A DNA stretch of 64,000 nucleotides from an uncultured Shewanella sp. (GCF_947497935.1 NZ_CANMIO010000003.1:248001-312000); one strand, 5' to 3'; positions 10,047-19,060 are shown, numbered from the stretch's first letter. Program-made: numbers and translations. The notes: generated by a model not told the origin, from the sequence alone.

Positions 10047-10405
10047 TTCCTCTTTAAAAGCCCTTTGGGCCGTTACGCCCCCCGTGTAACGGCCCCACAA
10101 AAACACCAAGCGCGCAACACCCAACCAACAATTATAAACATCTGTTTTAAAAAAGAATTAACCTAAAAAAGTTTTGTGCTTTTTCACTAACTTCCGATAC
10201 AATATAAATAATCACATTGAGCTAATAACTATTCGATGGTAGTGAATTCCACTACAGAATAACTGAATCGTTTTACTTAGATGTTTTAAGGCGGTAAATT
10301 CGCCGACTAACAGTTGAATGGATATTCAATAATATTTCTGTTTATGCATAGACGTCTATTTATCGTCATATTAAGCAAAAACTCGTTATTTAGGGTGTAG
10401 ATAAA
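10047..10405. other. 359-bp intergenic with several inverted repeats
   Basis: The left part has GGGCCGTTAC (10067-10076) pairing with GTAACGGCCC (10086-10095), a strong 10-bp stem without a T tract. The right part, 5' of the YjiH-like gene, has GTAGTG/CACTAC (10239-10255), GGCG/CGCC near 10290-10302 and TGAATGGATATTCA near 10316. No ORF of note. Confidence 0.6.
10174..10203 (+). promoter_or_regulatory. Candidate sigma-70 promoter of the YjiH-like gene
   Basis: TTGTGC (10174-10179) and TACAAT (10198-10203) with an 18-bp spacer. It would give an unusually long leader of roughly 195 nt that contains the small hairpins listed for this region. Confidence 0.45.
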
Positions 10406-11761
10406 GTGTCAGAAAAACAAACCCACAACATTAAAACAATACTCACGTTCATCGTGCCATCCTTGATTGGTTTATTACTGTTTATGATGCCAATCAATTA
10501 TCAAGATGCGCTGACGATCCCTATCGCGATCATCTCTAAGGGTCTGCAGAATCTGTTAAGCGACGTTTTAGTCGGTATCGTGACTTCAATTGTTATCTTT
10601 ACTGCGATAGCTTCATTACTCGCAAAAGTATTACAGCCTAAATTTATTGTTGAGAATCGTTTTTTAAACTCATTATTTAACGTTAGCCCTATCTGGTTAG
10701 TTGTTCGCGTACTGGGTGCAGTCTTTATCACTTTGACATTTTTTAACGTAGGCCCTGAAGCAATTCGCTCCGGTAGCACTGGTGCATTAGTGCTGAATGA
10801 CCTACTTCCTGTTCTATTTTCAGTCTTTCTATTTGCAGGTATGTTACTACCGCTACTACTGAACTTTGGTCTGCTAGAGCTGCTAGGTACTATGCTAACC
10901 AAGGTTATGCGCCCTGTCTTTAACCTACCAGGTCGTAGTGCTATCGACTGTATGGCTTCATGGTTAGGTGATGGTAGTGTCGGTATTTTGATGACCAGTA
11001 AGCAGTATGAAGCTCGCTTCTACACTCAAAGAGAAGCGGCTGTCATTGGTACCACCTTCTCAGCTGTTTCAATTACCTTCTCGTTAGTGGTGATCTCTCA
11101 GGTTCAACTAGAGCATCTATTTGTACCTTTCTACCTAACCGTATGTCTTGCAGGTTTCGTAGCGGCAATCGTGGTACCTAAACTACCACCACTATCATGG
11201 AAGAAAGATCTCTATGTAGACGAAACACCTCGCCATGCTGATGATGAAACCATTCCAGCGGGTCACAACGTATTCTCATGGGGTCTTCACCAAGCGCTAG
11301 CCAAAGCTTCTCAAGCCGGTGGCGTTAAGCACACTCTTGTTGATGGAATGAAAAACGTGGTTGATATGATTTTTGGCGTGATCCCTGTGGTAATGGGTAT
11401 CGGTACTATCGCGCTAATGATTGCCGAATTCACCCCAATCTTTGAATATTTGGGTATGCCATTCATTCCACTACTAGAGCTGCTACAGGTCCCTGAAGCG
11501 ACAGCAGCATCGAAGACGATTATGGTGGGCTTTGCGGATATGTTTATTCCTGCCATCTTAGCCAGCTCTATTGAATCAGACATGACTCGTTTTATCATCG
11601 CGACTTTGTCTGTGACACAGCTTATCTATATGAGTGAAGTTGGCGCGCTACTAATTGGTAGTAAGATCCCAGTTAACTTCCTTGAGTTGTTCGTGGTATT
11701 CATCTTAAGAACATTAGTCACACTGCCTGTTATTGCTGGTGTAGCGCATCTAATTTTTTAA
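10406..11761 (+). CDS. YjiH-family membrane protein with nucleoside-recognition (Gate) domains
   Basis: 451 residues with about ten hydrophobic segments. Two Gate-type blocks are visible: around residues 140-250 (CMASWLGDGSVGILM) and 320-450 (MVGFADMFIPAILA). This matches the YjiH family of inner-membrane proteins, related to spore-maturation and nucleoside-recognition proteins. Substrate unknown. The start is GTG at 10406, preceded by TAGGGTG at modest spacing. Monocistronic, between a hairpin-rich leader and a strong terminator. Confidence 0.82.
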   Translation: MSEKQTHNIKTILTFIVPSLIGLLLFMMPINYQDALTIPIAIISKGLQNLLSDVLVGIVTSIVIFTAIASLLAKVLQPKFIVENRFLNSLFNVSPIWLVVRVLGAVFITLTFFNVGPEAIRSGSTGALVLNDLLPVLFSVFLFAGMLLPLLLNFGLLELLGTMLTKVMRPVFNLPGRSAIDCMASWLGDGSVGILMTSKQYEARFYTQREAAVIGTTFSAVSITFSLVVISQVQLEHLFVPFYLTVCLAGFVAAIVVPKLPPLSWKKDLYVDETPRHADDETIPAGHNVFSWGLHQALAKASQAGGVKHTLVDGMKNVVDMIFGVIPVVMGIGTIALMIAEFTPIFEYLGMPFIPLLELLQVPEATAASKTIMVGFADMFIPAILASSIESDMTRFIIATLSVTQLIYMSEVGALLIGSKIPVNFLELFVVFILRTLVTLPVIAGVAHLIF

Positions 11762-11786
11762 TCTTGAACTCAAAGAATCTAAAAAA

Positions 11787-11811
11787 GGAGCGAATTTTCG
11801 CTCCTTTTTTT
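11787..11811 (+). terminator. Rho-independent terminator of the YjiH-like gene
   Basis: Stem GGAGCGAA/TTCGCTCC followed by seven T residues, 26 nt after the stop. Confidence 0.9.
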
Positions 11812-11838
11812 ATGCCCTATTCACAGCGCTACTCATCC

Positions 11839-11878
11839 TAGTCATAAACTTGCCATAAATGGTTCATCAAGGAGTCAA
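11839..11878 (+). promoter_or_regulatory. Pho-box-like phased repeat array upstream of the lpxH-like/olsF pair
   Basis: Four 7-mers spaced exactly 11 bp apart: TAGTCAT (11839), TTGCCAT (11850), GGTTCAT (11861) and GAGTCAA (11872). Compared with the PhoB half-site CTGTCAT they match at 5, 5, 4 and 4 of 7 positions, separated by 4-bp A-rich spacers as in a Pho box. TACTCT at 11889-11894 lies 10 bp after the last unit and could be the -10. Phosphate-starvation control is inference. Confidence 0.5.
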
Positions 11879-11929
11879 TCCCCGCTTCTACTCTAGCTGC
11901 AAATAATCGTTTATTTATATGATGAGCCG

Positions 11930-12814
11930 ATGAGTAATAAGCCAAGAAAAAATACCCGCTTAACCTCCACTTCAGCAAACAGCCCGATTATCCCAGCTCA
12001 ACCTCAGCAGAGTTTCAATGCCCTGTGGTTATCCGACGTTCATTTAGGTAGCAAAGACTGTAAGGCTGAATATCTACTGCAGTTACTAAAACAAGTCGAA
12101 ACCGAGTCTTTGTATCTGGTGGGTGACATTTTCGATGTCTGGGCATTAAAACGCCGTGTCTACTGGCCTGAATCCCATAACAAGGTATTACAACAACTAT
12201 TAAAAATGGCGCGTGATGGCACTAAGGTTGTTTATATCCCCGGTAACCATGACGAAATATTAAAGCCATATAGCGGCTTTCATCTTTGGGATCTGTCTAT
12301 CTCAAACGAATATATTCACACCGGGGTTACCGGCCGCAAATATCTGATGTTACACGGCGATCAGTTTGATTCAGAAGTCTGTGTTGGTCGGGCGTACGCC
12401 AAACTCGGCGACCATCTATATGATGTTTTGCTATGGCTAAACCGAGGACTGCATAAGGTACGTACTTGGCTTGGTTATCCGTATTGGTCTTTAGCAAGCT
12501 ATATCAAACTGCGCATCAACAAGGCTCAGCAAGCCATTCACGATTATCAGTCTGCAGTGCTGCGTTACGCGAGTAGCAAAGGCGTCGATGCCGTGATCTG
12601 TGGCCATATCCACCAGCCCGCCCTGAATATCCAAGATAAGATCCTCTATATCAATGATGGCGATTGGGTCGAGAACTGCACCTTAGTTGCAGAATCTGAA
12701 CTGGGCGATATTTCTCTGCTTAAGTGGAACGAAACCACTGCTCAGGCCCAAGTCATCAGTTCTTACTCTTTTAATGATAATCAGCAAGCACCAAGCGAAC
12801 GGCACGTTGCCTAG
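11930..12814 (+). CDS. LpxH-like calcineurin-type metallophosphoesterase
   Basis: 294 residues. All metallophosphoesterase motifs are present: LSDVHLGS, VGDIFDVW, IPGNHDE, LHGDQFD and CGHIHQP. The overall pattern is that of UDP-2,3-diacylglucosamine hydrolase-like enzymes, but the third motif reads GNHD rather than the GNRD usual in true LpxH, so it may be an LpxH2-like or other lipid-phosphate hydrolase. Cytoplasmic, no signal peptide; the first ~28 residues are low-complexity. It is followed after 31 bp by the ornithine-lipid synthase gene, suggesting one operon for membrane lipid remodelling. Confidence 0.82.
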   Translation: MSNKPRKNTRLTSTSANSPIIPAQPQQSFNALWLSDVHLGSKDCKAEYLLQLLKQVETESLYLVGDIFDVWALKRRVYWPESHNKVLQQLLKMARDGTKVVYIPGNHDEILKPYSGFHLWDLSISNEYIHTGVTGRKYLMLHGDQFDSEVCVGRAYAKLGDHLYDVLLWLNRGLHKVRTWLGYPYWSLASYIKLRINKAQQAIHDYQSAVLRYASSKGVDAVICGHIHQPALNIQDKILYINDGDWVENCTLVAESELGDISLLKWNETTAQAQVISSYSFNDNQQAPSERHVA

Positions 12815-12845
12815 GCTATTTTACTGAAGTAAACCAGGTGAACTC

Positions 12846-14594
12846 ATGATATTTACCATCGATAATGTAGTAGAGAAAAATCTTCCTAAGATCAATCAAA
12901 CTCCTTGGCTATCAACCCCCACTAAAGCCATGCTGCGATACTTATTAAACGAGAAAGCCTGTAACGATATCGCCAGCCAGTTTTCCTATTTAAAAGGCAT
13001 AGATTTTGTTGAGCAGCTATTAACTAGCTTTAACTTTAACTACTCGGTCCCCAGCAGTGAAGTCGAGAACATCCCCATTGAGGGTCGAGTGGTGATCTAC
13101 GCCAACCACCCTATCGGCTCACTCGATGCTCTTGCCATGATAAAGCTCATCAGCAAGATCAGACCCGATATTAAAGTGGTTGCCAATGAGCTATTAATGG
13201 CACTAGAGCCAATGCATTCTGTACTGCTTCCTGTGCGTAACATGACAGGTGGTACGCCCAAACAGCACTTAGATAATATCCATCAACACCTTAAAAGTGA
13301 GGGGGCGGTATTAATCTTTCCCTCGGGAGAGGTCTCACGATTACGTCCCCAGGGTGTCGTCGACTTACATTGGCACTCTGGTTTCGTAAAAATAGCCAAG
13401 GCGAGCCACGCGCCGTTATTGCCTATGTTTGCCGATGCCAAAAACTCGGCCACATTTTACGGTGCCTCTATGATCTACAAGCCGCTTGCTAGCCTGCTTT
13501 TGGTCAAAGAGATGTTTAAACAAGCCAAGAACACCATGCCAATACGTATTGGCGAACTGATCCCTAAAGAAGTGGTTATGAGCAATGACTTCTCCCTGAA
13601 AGTGAAAGTGAAGCTACTGAAAAACCACCTCTATCGTATAGGCAAAAACCGCAGTCCACTATTTAACACTCAAAGCGCCATCGCTCATCCAGAGCCCCGC
13701 TGTGAGCTACAGGCCGCATTACATCAATGTGAATTACTCGGTGAAACCCAAGACAACAAAAAAATCTACCTATACCAGCACAAAGACAGCAACCCTATCA
13801 TGCGCGAGATAGGACGTTTGCGAGAAATAGCCTTTCGAGCCGTTGGTGAAGGCAGTGGCAATCGCCGTGACACAGATAAATATGATGCCTACTATCAGCA
13901 CTTAGTGCTATGGGACCCTGAAGTGTTAGAAATCGTTGGTTCTTACCGCTTTGCTGGAGCGAGAGAGGTGCACAAAATGCACGGTAAAGATGCGCTATAC
14001 AGCCAGTCGCTATTTGACTATCACGAAGATTTTAGCCCCTATTTCGAGCAAGGACTAGAACTTGGACGCAGCTTTGTTCAACCTAAGTATTGGGGCAAAC
14101 GTAGCTTAGATTATCTTTGGTTTGGCATAGGTGCATTATTGGTTCGCAACCCACAATATCGCTATCTATTTGGGCCAGTGTCATTGAGCGACAGCATACC
14201 TGAACAAGCAAAAGAGAGGTTAATCCACTTTTATAAAACCCAATTTGCCTGTGAGCAAACACTCGCTCACTCCTACAGCCCATATAGCTTTAGCCAAAGC
14301 CGAGAAGCTGAGCTCGACCAAGATTATGGAGAGTTAGATTATAGTGTGGGCTTTAAACAACTCAAGCAAACCATGGCGAGTATGGGCAGCGCGGTTCCTA
14401 CGCTGTATAAGCAATATGGCGAACTCTGCACTGCAGGTGGGGTTAAATTCCTCGATTTTGGAATAGATGTAGAATTTGGCGATTGCATTGACGGCTTAGT
14501 GTTAGTGGACACTCACAAACTCAAACCCAAGAAGCGTAGCCGCTACCTAGATTGCCATTTGCCAGAGCTACAACTTGGCGGTGAAATAGCGTAA
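12846..14594 (+). CDS. olsF: OlsF-type bifunctional ornithine-lipid synthase (acyltransferase fusion)
   Basis: 582 residues with two acyltransferase domains. The N-terminal half (~75-270) is a lysophospholipid-acyltransferase-like (OlsA type) domain with ANHPIGSLDAL at 86-96 and LIFPSGEVSR. The C-terminal half (~300-575) is a GNAT-related OlsB-type N-acyltransferase, recognised by LELGRSFVQPKYWGKRSLD and the following LWFGIGALLVRNPQYRYL. In OlsF enzymes such as that of Serratia, the C-terminal domain acylates ornithine and the N-terminal domain adds the second acyl chain. Ornithine lipids replace phospholipids under phosphate shortage. The Pho-box-like array upstream agrees with this role. 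Confidence 0.85.
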   Translation: MIFTIDNVVEKNLPKINQTPWLSTPTKAMLRYLLNEKACNDIASQFSYLKGIDFVEQLLTSFNFNYSVPSSEVENIPIEGRVVIYANHPIGSLDALAMIKLISKIRPDIKVVANELLMALEPMHSVLLPVRNMTGGTPKQHLDNIHQHLKSEGAVLIFPSGEVSRLRPQGVVDLHWHSGFVKIAKASHAPLLPMFADAKNSATFYGASMIYKPLASLLLVKEMFKQAKNTMPIRIGELIPKEVVMSNDFSLKVKVKLLKNHLYRIGKNRSPLFNTQSAIAHPEPRCELQAALHQCELLGETQDNKKIYLYQHKDSNPIMREIGRLREIAFRAVGEGSGNRRDTDKYDAYYQHLVLWDPEVLEIVGSYRFAGAREVHKMHGKDALYSQSLFDYHEDFSPYFEQGLELGRSFVQPKYWGKRSLDYLWFGIGALLVRNPQYRYLFGPVSLSDSIPEQAKERLIHFYKTQFACEQTLAHSYSPYSFSQSREAELDQDYGELDYSVGFKQLKQTMASMGSAVPTLYKQYGELCTAGGVKFLDFGIDVEFGDCIDGLVLVDTHKLKPKKRSRYLDCHLPELQLGGEIA

Positions 14595-14616
14595 CTAAAC
14601 CCAATGCCTAAATAAC

Positions 14617-14646
14617 AAAAAGCCAGTCTCTTAGGACTGGCTTTTT
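14617..14646. terminator. Bidirectional terminator between olsF and the purine permease
   Basis: AAAAGCCAGTC pairs with GACTGGCTTTTT around a TCTTAG loop. A/T tracts on both sides serve the two convergent genes. Confidence 0.88.
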
Positions 14647-14661
14647 AAGTAACGATGGGGA

Positions 14662-16020
14662 TTAAATCGCCCAACCGCCCATGTAGAACACCACTAAACC
14701 TAAGGTAATCGCAAGCACACCTGGCTTAAGTTTGCGCCATTCACCGCTACATAAGCGGCCAATGACCAAGGTAACAAAGCCTAATAAAATGCCGGTCACG
14801 ATGTTACAGCTTAAGATAATAAACACCGCACAGGTTAAGCCTGCCATGGCATCGACTTTATCGTCAAAATCAAGCTTAGTCACATTACTGAGCATCAACA
14901 GACCCACATACATCAACGCAGGGGCTGTCGCATATGCTGGAACTAGGTAGCTAAGTGGTGCAAGGAACATCATTAGCAAGAACAGCACACCAACGATTGT
15001 AGCCGTTAGACCTGTTTTACCACCCGCCGCTGTACCCGCTGCCGACTCAATATAAACAGCTGCTGGTGCGCCGCCTACTGCGCCAGCAAAAATGCTGCTC
15101 ACAGAGTCTGAAGTTAGCGCCTTACCACCATCGATAATATTGTCTTTCTTATCAAGCAAGTCCGCTTGACCCGCAACGGCGCGAATGGTGCCTGTTGCAT
15201 CGAAAATTGCCGTCATCACCAATGCCAATACGATAGGCATAACTACAGGGTTCAATGCGCCCATGATGTCGAGCTGGCCGATAAGTGACTTATCAGACAT
15301 CAGGTCAGGCAGTGCGAAAAAGCCTTGAAACTTAACGGCTGGATCAAATACTAAACCAAATACTGATAGCGCGATGATCACCACTAGGATCCCACCAGGC
15401 ATACCACGGCGCTCAAGACCGATAGTGGCTGCAAGGCCAATAATCGTTGCAATCACAGGTAGGCTATGAATATCGCCTAGTGCGACAGGCAGGCCTGTTT
15501 CGTTGGCCACAATCAGCTGCACACTGTTCGTGGCAATTAACAGTAAGAACAAACCGATACCAATACCTGTACCGTGAGCAATACCTTTTGGTAAGTTAGT
15601 CAGTACCCATTGGCGCACGCCAGTAACACTCACTAGCGTAAATACGATACCCATTAAGAAGATAGCGCCTAGCGTCACAGGAATTGAGATCCCTTGGCCC
15701 AGTACCATGCTAAATGCGGTGAAAGCGGTAAGTGAAATTGCGCAACCAATTGCCATCGGCAAATTAGCCCATAAGCCCATCAGTAGCGAGCCAAAGGCCG
15801 CGATTAAACAGGTAGCAATAAATACTGCACCGGTATCAAACCCGGCCGCGCCTAACATATTCGGTACGACAATCACCGAATACACCATGGCTAGAAACGT
15901 AGTAAAACCCGCGATCACTTCGCGTCTTAGGGTGCTTCCACGAGCTGAAATATTGAAGTAACGATCCAGAATAGAGTCGCTAGGAGTAGCAGAGTTTGGC
16001 AGAGTCTGTTCAGACTTCAT
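14662..16020 (-). CDS. NCS2-family purine (guanine/hypoxanthine or adenine) permease
   Basis: 452 residues with about 12-13 hydrophobic segments. Hallmarks of the AzgA-like branch of NCS2: [17 protein letters not shown] near residue 40, then [18 protein letters not shown] near 265 with the conserved acidic and T-G residues, and a [20 protein letters not shown] stretch around residues 315-335. It imports nucleobases by proton symport in the inner membrane. The exact base is uncertain. It has a long, highly structured leader, and olsF converges on it across a bidirectional terminator. Confidence 0.87.
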   Translation of the reverse strand: MKSEQTLPNSATPSDSILDRYFNISARGSTLRREVIAGFTTFLAMVYSVIVVPNMLGAAGFDTGAVFIATCLIAAFGSLLMGLWANLPMAIGCAISLTAFTAFSMVLGQGISIPVTLGAIFLMGIVFTLVSVTGVRQWVLTNLPKGIAHGTGIGIGLFLLLIATNSVQLIVANETGLPVALGDIHSLPVIATIIGLAATIGLERRGMPGGILVVIIALSVFGLVFDPAVKFQGFFALPDLMSDKSLIGQLDIMGALNPVVMPIVLALVMTAIFDATGTIRAVAGQADLLDKKDNIIDGGKALTSDSVSSIFAGAVGGAPAAVYIESAAGTAAGGKTGLTATIVGVLFLLMMFLAPLSYLVPAYATAPALMYVGLLMLSNVTKLDFDDKVDAMAGLTCAVFIILSCNIVTGILLGFVTLVIGRLCSGEWRKLKPGVLAITLGLVVFYMGGWAI

Positions 16021-16040
16021 AGTAGTTAACCTTTTGATCT

Positions 16041-16220
16041 CTTAAATATTAGGCAAACCAACTGGGTTCAGTTGGCGACTAGGCTATGGCAGGTAGAGCC
16101 CCGACTAAAATATCGGGTGAGAGATCCACTTATGCCAAGAAAGACACCGGTGACCTGCGGACAAAATGCCTGGTAAAATTTACTCTTACCAACACAGCCT
16201 TTGTTGGCGCGGAGTTTACA
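16041..16220 (-). ncRNA. Structured 5' leader of the purine permease (possible cis-regulatory RNA)
   Basis: Read on the minus strand toward the permease ATG, the leader contains in order: CCAACA/TGTTGG hairpin (16189-16207); a 6-bp pair GCAGGT (16153-16158) with ACCTGC (16089-16094) that encloses CACCGGTG, GTGGATCTCTCAC and a CCCGA/TCGGG hairpin (16099-16116); then CCAACTG/CAGTTGG (16057-16074). The nested, multibranched layout resembles a riboswitch-like element, but it does not match the canonical purine riboswitch (no TTTCTACC core in the right setting). Function not established. Confidence 0.35.
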
Positions 16221-16320
16221 GTAATCTAAAGCGCGGCAATAGCTAGCGAGTGATATTTTTGACAAGAATCAACAAAAAAAATGCTAATACGGAATAATTC
16301 ATCTTGATGAGGGTGGGATA

Positions 16321-16346
16321 TAAAAAAGCAGCACATAAGTACTGCC
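16321..16346 (-). terminator. Rho-independent terminator of the RhlE-type gene
   Basis: On the minus strand GCAGTAC/GTGCTGC with TTAT loop and TTTTTT tail, 22 nt after the helicase stop. Confidence 0.85.
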
Positions 16347-16367
16347 TTTATATGGTGAAACTTAAAC

Positions 16368-17630
16368 TTAACGTCGACGTTTACTGCCACCCAAGGCGCG
16401 TTTCTTGGCTCTTTGACGCTCAGCTGATTTACTATTTTTTCGACTAACCGGCTCACTCTTAGTTAAGTCTGGCTCAAAACCTGGCAGCCACTGCGGCGCC
16501 AAGCGTTTATCTAATACGGTTTCAACCTCTTCAAGCAGCAAGGCATCATCTTCGCTATAAAGCGTTACCGCTTTACCAACACTACCAGCTCGGCCTGTTC
16601 GACCAATACGGTGTATATAATCTTCGGCAATAAAAGGGATCTCATAGTTGACCACATATTTAAGTTCAACAATGTCTAGCCCCCTCGCAGCGACATCGGT
16701 AGCCACCAGCGCTTTAATTTTTCCTAGCTTAAAGTCATTAAGCACCTGCTCACGAGCGCCTTGGCCTAAGTCTCCATGAAACGCCTTAGTCTCAATACCC
16801 GTTGCCAACATTTTCAGGGCAATATTGTCGGCAGTCTGCTTTTTGCGGCTAAAAATAAGCACCTGATGCCAGTCATACTTGTTAATCAGATGACAAATCA
16901 AATCGGTCTTACGGTCACTATCGACGGCATACACTATCTGCTCGACGCTATCGGCGGCGCTATTAGCCTTATCGACTTCAATTCGCACAGGTTTATTTAA
17001 TAGCTTCTTACTTAAGTCATAAATTGCCGTGCTAAAAGTAGCCGAAAATAACAAGGTCTGACGCTTAGCTGGCAACTGTTTTAAGATGGCGCTAATTTCA
17101 TCCATAAAGCCCATGTCTAACATGCGGTCTGCTTCATCAAATACTAAGTAATCAATACTCGAAAGATTTAACGAGCCTCGACGAAGATGATCCAGTAAGC
17201 GACCCGGCGTCGCGACGACTATGTCACAAGCAGCTGCTAATTTTGTCGCCTGAGCATCGATACTTACGCCACCATAAATTACCACGCTAGCGATATCGGT
17301 ATTAGCTGCATACTGGCTAACATTGGCGTTCACTTGCACAGCCAACTCTCGCGTTGGCACTAAGATAAGCGCCGTCGGCTGTCGGTTCGCTAAAGGCTGT
17401 CGGTTTGCTAAAGGCTCTTCTGCGCTTTTATCAAGCAAGCGTTGCAGTAGTGGCAAGGTAAATGCCGCTGTTTTGCCCGTCCCAGTTTGCGCGCTCGCCA
17501 TGATATCTTGGCCGCTTAAAATAGCCGGGATCGCCTCGGCTTGAATGGCCGTTGGTTGTTGGTAGCCTTTTTGCGCGAGCACGCGTTGAAGTTTGTCACC
17601 TAAGGGGAGTAATGAAAATGACACTGACAT
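16368..17630 (-). CDS. rhlE: DEAD-box ATP-dependent RNA helicase, RhlE type
   Basis: 420 residues with the full motif set: Q motif QQPTAIQAEAIP, motif I AQTGTGKT, Ia PTRELAVQ, II DEADRMLDMGF, III SATF, then ATDVAARGLD and HRIGRTGRAG. A short basic tail (SKSAERQRAKKRALGGSKRRR region) follows the core, as in RhlE enzymes that act on structured RNA such as rRNA precursors. Unusual local feature: residues after motif I contain LANRQP twice in a row, encoded by an 18-bp tandem duplication (17377-17412). Divergent from the outer-membrane barrel gene. Confidence 0.9.
   Translation of the reverse strand: MSVSFSLLPLGDKLQRVLAQKGYQQPTAIQAEAIPAILSGQDIMASAQTGTGKTAAFTLPLLQRLLDKSAEEPLANRQPLANRQPTALILVPTRELAVQVNANVSQYAANTDIASVVIYGGVSIDAQATKLAAACDIVVATPGRLLDHLRRGSLNLSSIDYLVFDEADRMLDMGFMDEISAILKQLPAKRQTLLFSATFSTAIYDLSKKLLNKPVRIEVDKANSAADSVEQIVYAVDSDRKTDLICHLINKYDWHQVLIFSRKKQTADNIALKMLATGIETKAFHGDLGQGAREQVLNDFKLGKIKALVATDVAARGLDIVELKYVVNYEIPFIAEDYIHRIGRTGRAGSVGKAVTLYSEDDALLLEEVETVLDKRLAPQWLPGFEPDLTKSEPVSRKNSKSAERQRAKKRALGGSKRRR
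17377..17412. repeat. 18-bp tandem duplication inside the helicase gene
   Basis: GGCTGTCGGTTCGCTAAA is followed directly by the same 18-mer with one C-to-T change. It duplicates LANRQP in frame between motifs I and Ia. Confidence 0.9.
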
Positions 17631-17810
17631 TCCTTAACTTGATCCAAGAATCACAATCTAAACTAAAGGGGAGTTTAACAGAACTCTGGGTTAAATAAGC
17701 TCAACTATCTGCTCGCCTACTAATTTTAGAGCCCATTTGCAGCTCCCTTCTATGTCAAGTGTTCCCTTTTTATAACAATCGCTATCAATGTATTTCCATT
17801 CTTCTGCTAT

Positions 17811-17840
17811 TTGAATGTTTTTCACTCTTTTGCGTATACT
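17811..17840 (+). promoter_or_regulatory. Sigma-70-like promoter of the outer-membrane barrel gene
   Basis: TTGAAT (17811-17816), an 18-bp spacer and TATACT (17835-17840), placed 33 bp before the ATG at 17873. Confidence 0.6.
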
Positions 17841-17872
17841 GTTCACTCACGGATGATAATACGAAAAAGACT

Positions 17873-19060
17873 ATGAACCTCAGTAAAATAGCCAGCACTT
17901 TCCTCGCTGCCATCATAAGCCCAATGGCCTTTAATGCTATCGCTGCAGTAGATTTTTTCGACCCTATCGATGGCTACTTTGACGCGGGCCAATACCTTGC
18001 CGAAAACGCCTATGGCTTTTTACCCGTTCCCACCATTATCACCGAACCTTCTGTGGGAAACGGCATTGCCGTTATGGGGATGTTTCTACACGAAAGTGCC
18101 GAGCAGCAACAAGCACGTAAAGAGCTTGCCACTCACTCAATCGATGGCGGCGCGCAGCTATTAACTCCGGGGATTTCGGTTGTCGGTGTAGGGGCTACGG
18201 ATAACGGCACTAAGATGGCATTTGCGGGTCACAGGCAAACCTGGGCGCAAGATAGCGTGCGTTACCTTGTTGGAGGCGGTTACGGCGACATCAATATGAG
18301 CTTTTACAGCCAACGAGACTTTGCCCAAGGCTTGTCGTTAGATATGAATATGCAAGGTTTCGGTATTATTCAAAAGCTACAATACCGTATCAACTCAAGC
18401 CCACTGTTTCTTGGCGTCTCACAAAAATATCTCAGCCTAGATTTAAGCAGTCGCCGTGAGTTTGACAATATTCCGCCTGAGCTTCTAGACAGGCTAGCGG
18501 ATATCATAGATACCACACCTAGGGTCTCCTCTATTGGCGCTATCGCCGAATATGACAGCTTGAATAACTTCTTTCTCCCCACCAGCGGCTACAACTATCT
18601 ACTTGAGTATGATTGGTTTAGCAAAGATATCGGTAGTGACTACAACTACCAAACCCTCAACGTTAAAGGCTTAAACTATTGGCCACTCTCAAGCCGTCTC
18701 ACCTTAGGCGTAAAACTGCATTACCAAACCATCGAGAGTGACGGCCGCCTGCCTATTTTCACTTACCCATTTATCGATCTGCGCGGCATACCTAAAAATC
18801 GTTATCAGGGACAAAATGTCGGCTCAGCTGAAGTTCAAATAATGTGGAAGCTTAACCCTCGCTGGATGTTGCTCTCATTCGCTGGAAGCGGCTTAGCGGG
18901 TAAAAGCTCGAGTGATATGTGGGATGGAGAGTTGCAAAATGCCTATGGTGCTGGCTTTAGGTACACCATAGCTAGACGTTATGGCTTACATATGGGAGTC
19001 GATGTGGCGCGGGGACCAGAAGACGCGGCTTTGTATATCAATGTAGGAAGCGGATTCTAG
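17873..19060 (+). CDS. Outer-membrane beta-barrel protein, BamA/TamA (surface antigen D15)-like
   Basis: 395 residues from the ATG at 17873, which gives a clean signal peptide (MNLSKIASTFLAAIISP... cut near AIAA/VDF). The frame is open to 17759 but that longer form lacks a proper signal sequence and would pass through the promoter. The rest alternates polar and aromatic residues as in a 16-strand barrel, with RGIPKNRYQG in the position of the BamA/TamA VRGF/Y loop motif, and ends in phenylalanine (NVGSGF), the usual outer-membrane signature. No POTRA domains are visible. Function unknown. Confidence 0.75.
   Translation: MNLSKIASTFLAAIISPMAFNAIAAVDFFDPIDGYFDAGQYLAENAYGFLPVPTIITEPSVGNGIAVMGMFLHESAEQQQARKELATHSIDGGAQLLTPGISVVGVGATDNGTKMAFAGHRQTWAQDSVRYLVGGGYGDINMSFYSQRDFAQGLSLDMNMQGFGIIQKLQYRINSSPLFLGVSQKYLSLDLSSRREFDNIPPELLDRLADIIDTTPRVSSIGAIAEYDSLNNFFLPTSGYNYLLEYDWFSKDIGSDYNYQTLNVKGLNYWPLSSRLTLGVKLHYQTIESDGRLPIFTYPFIDLRGIPKNRYQGQNVGSAEVQIMWKLNPRWMLLSFAGSGLAGKSSSDMWDGELQNAYGAGFRYTIARRYGLHMGVDVARGPEDAALYINVGSGF

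Larger units (their letters stand above)
16021..16367. other. 347-bp leader and terminator region between rhlE and the permease
   Basis: Holds the structured leader of the permease (16041-16220), the rhlE terminator (16321-16346) and a probable but unlocated permease promoter between them. A 65-codon minus-strand frame at 16068-16265 overlaps the hairpins and looks spurious. Confidence 0.6.

Noticed and set aside
16081..16130. Canonical purine riboswitch before the NCS2 permease
   Set aside because: A CTCTACCTGCC stretch recalls the core, but the conserved loop and junction bases are not in place.
16068..16265. 65-codon minus-strand ORF in the permease leader
   Set aside because: It overlaps the hairpins, has a cysteine-rich unlikely composition and no convincing ribosome site.
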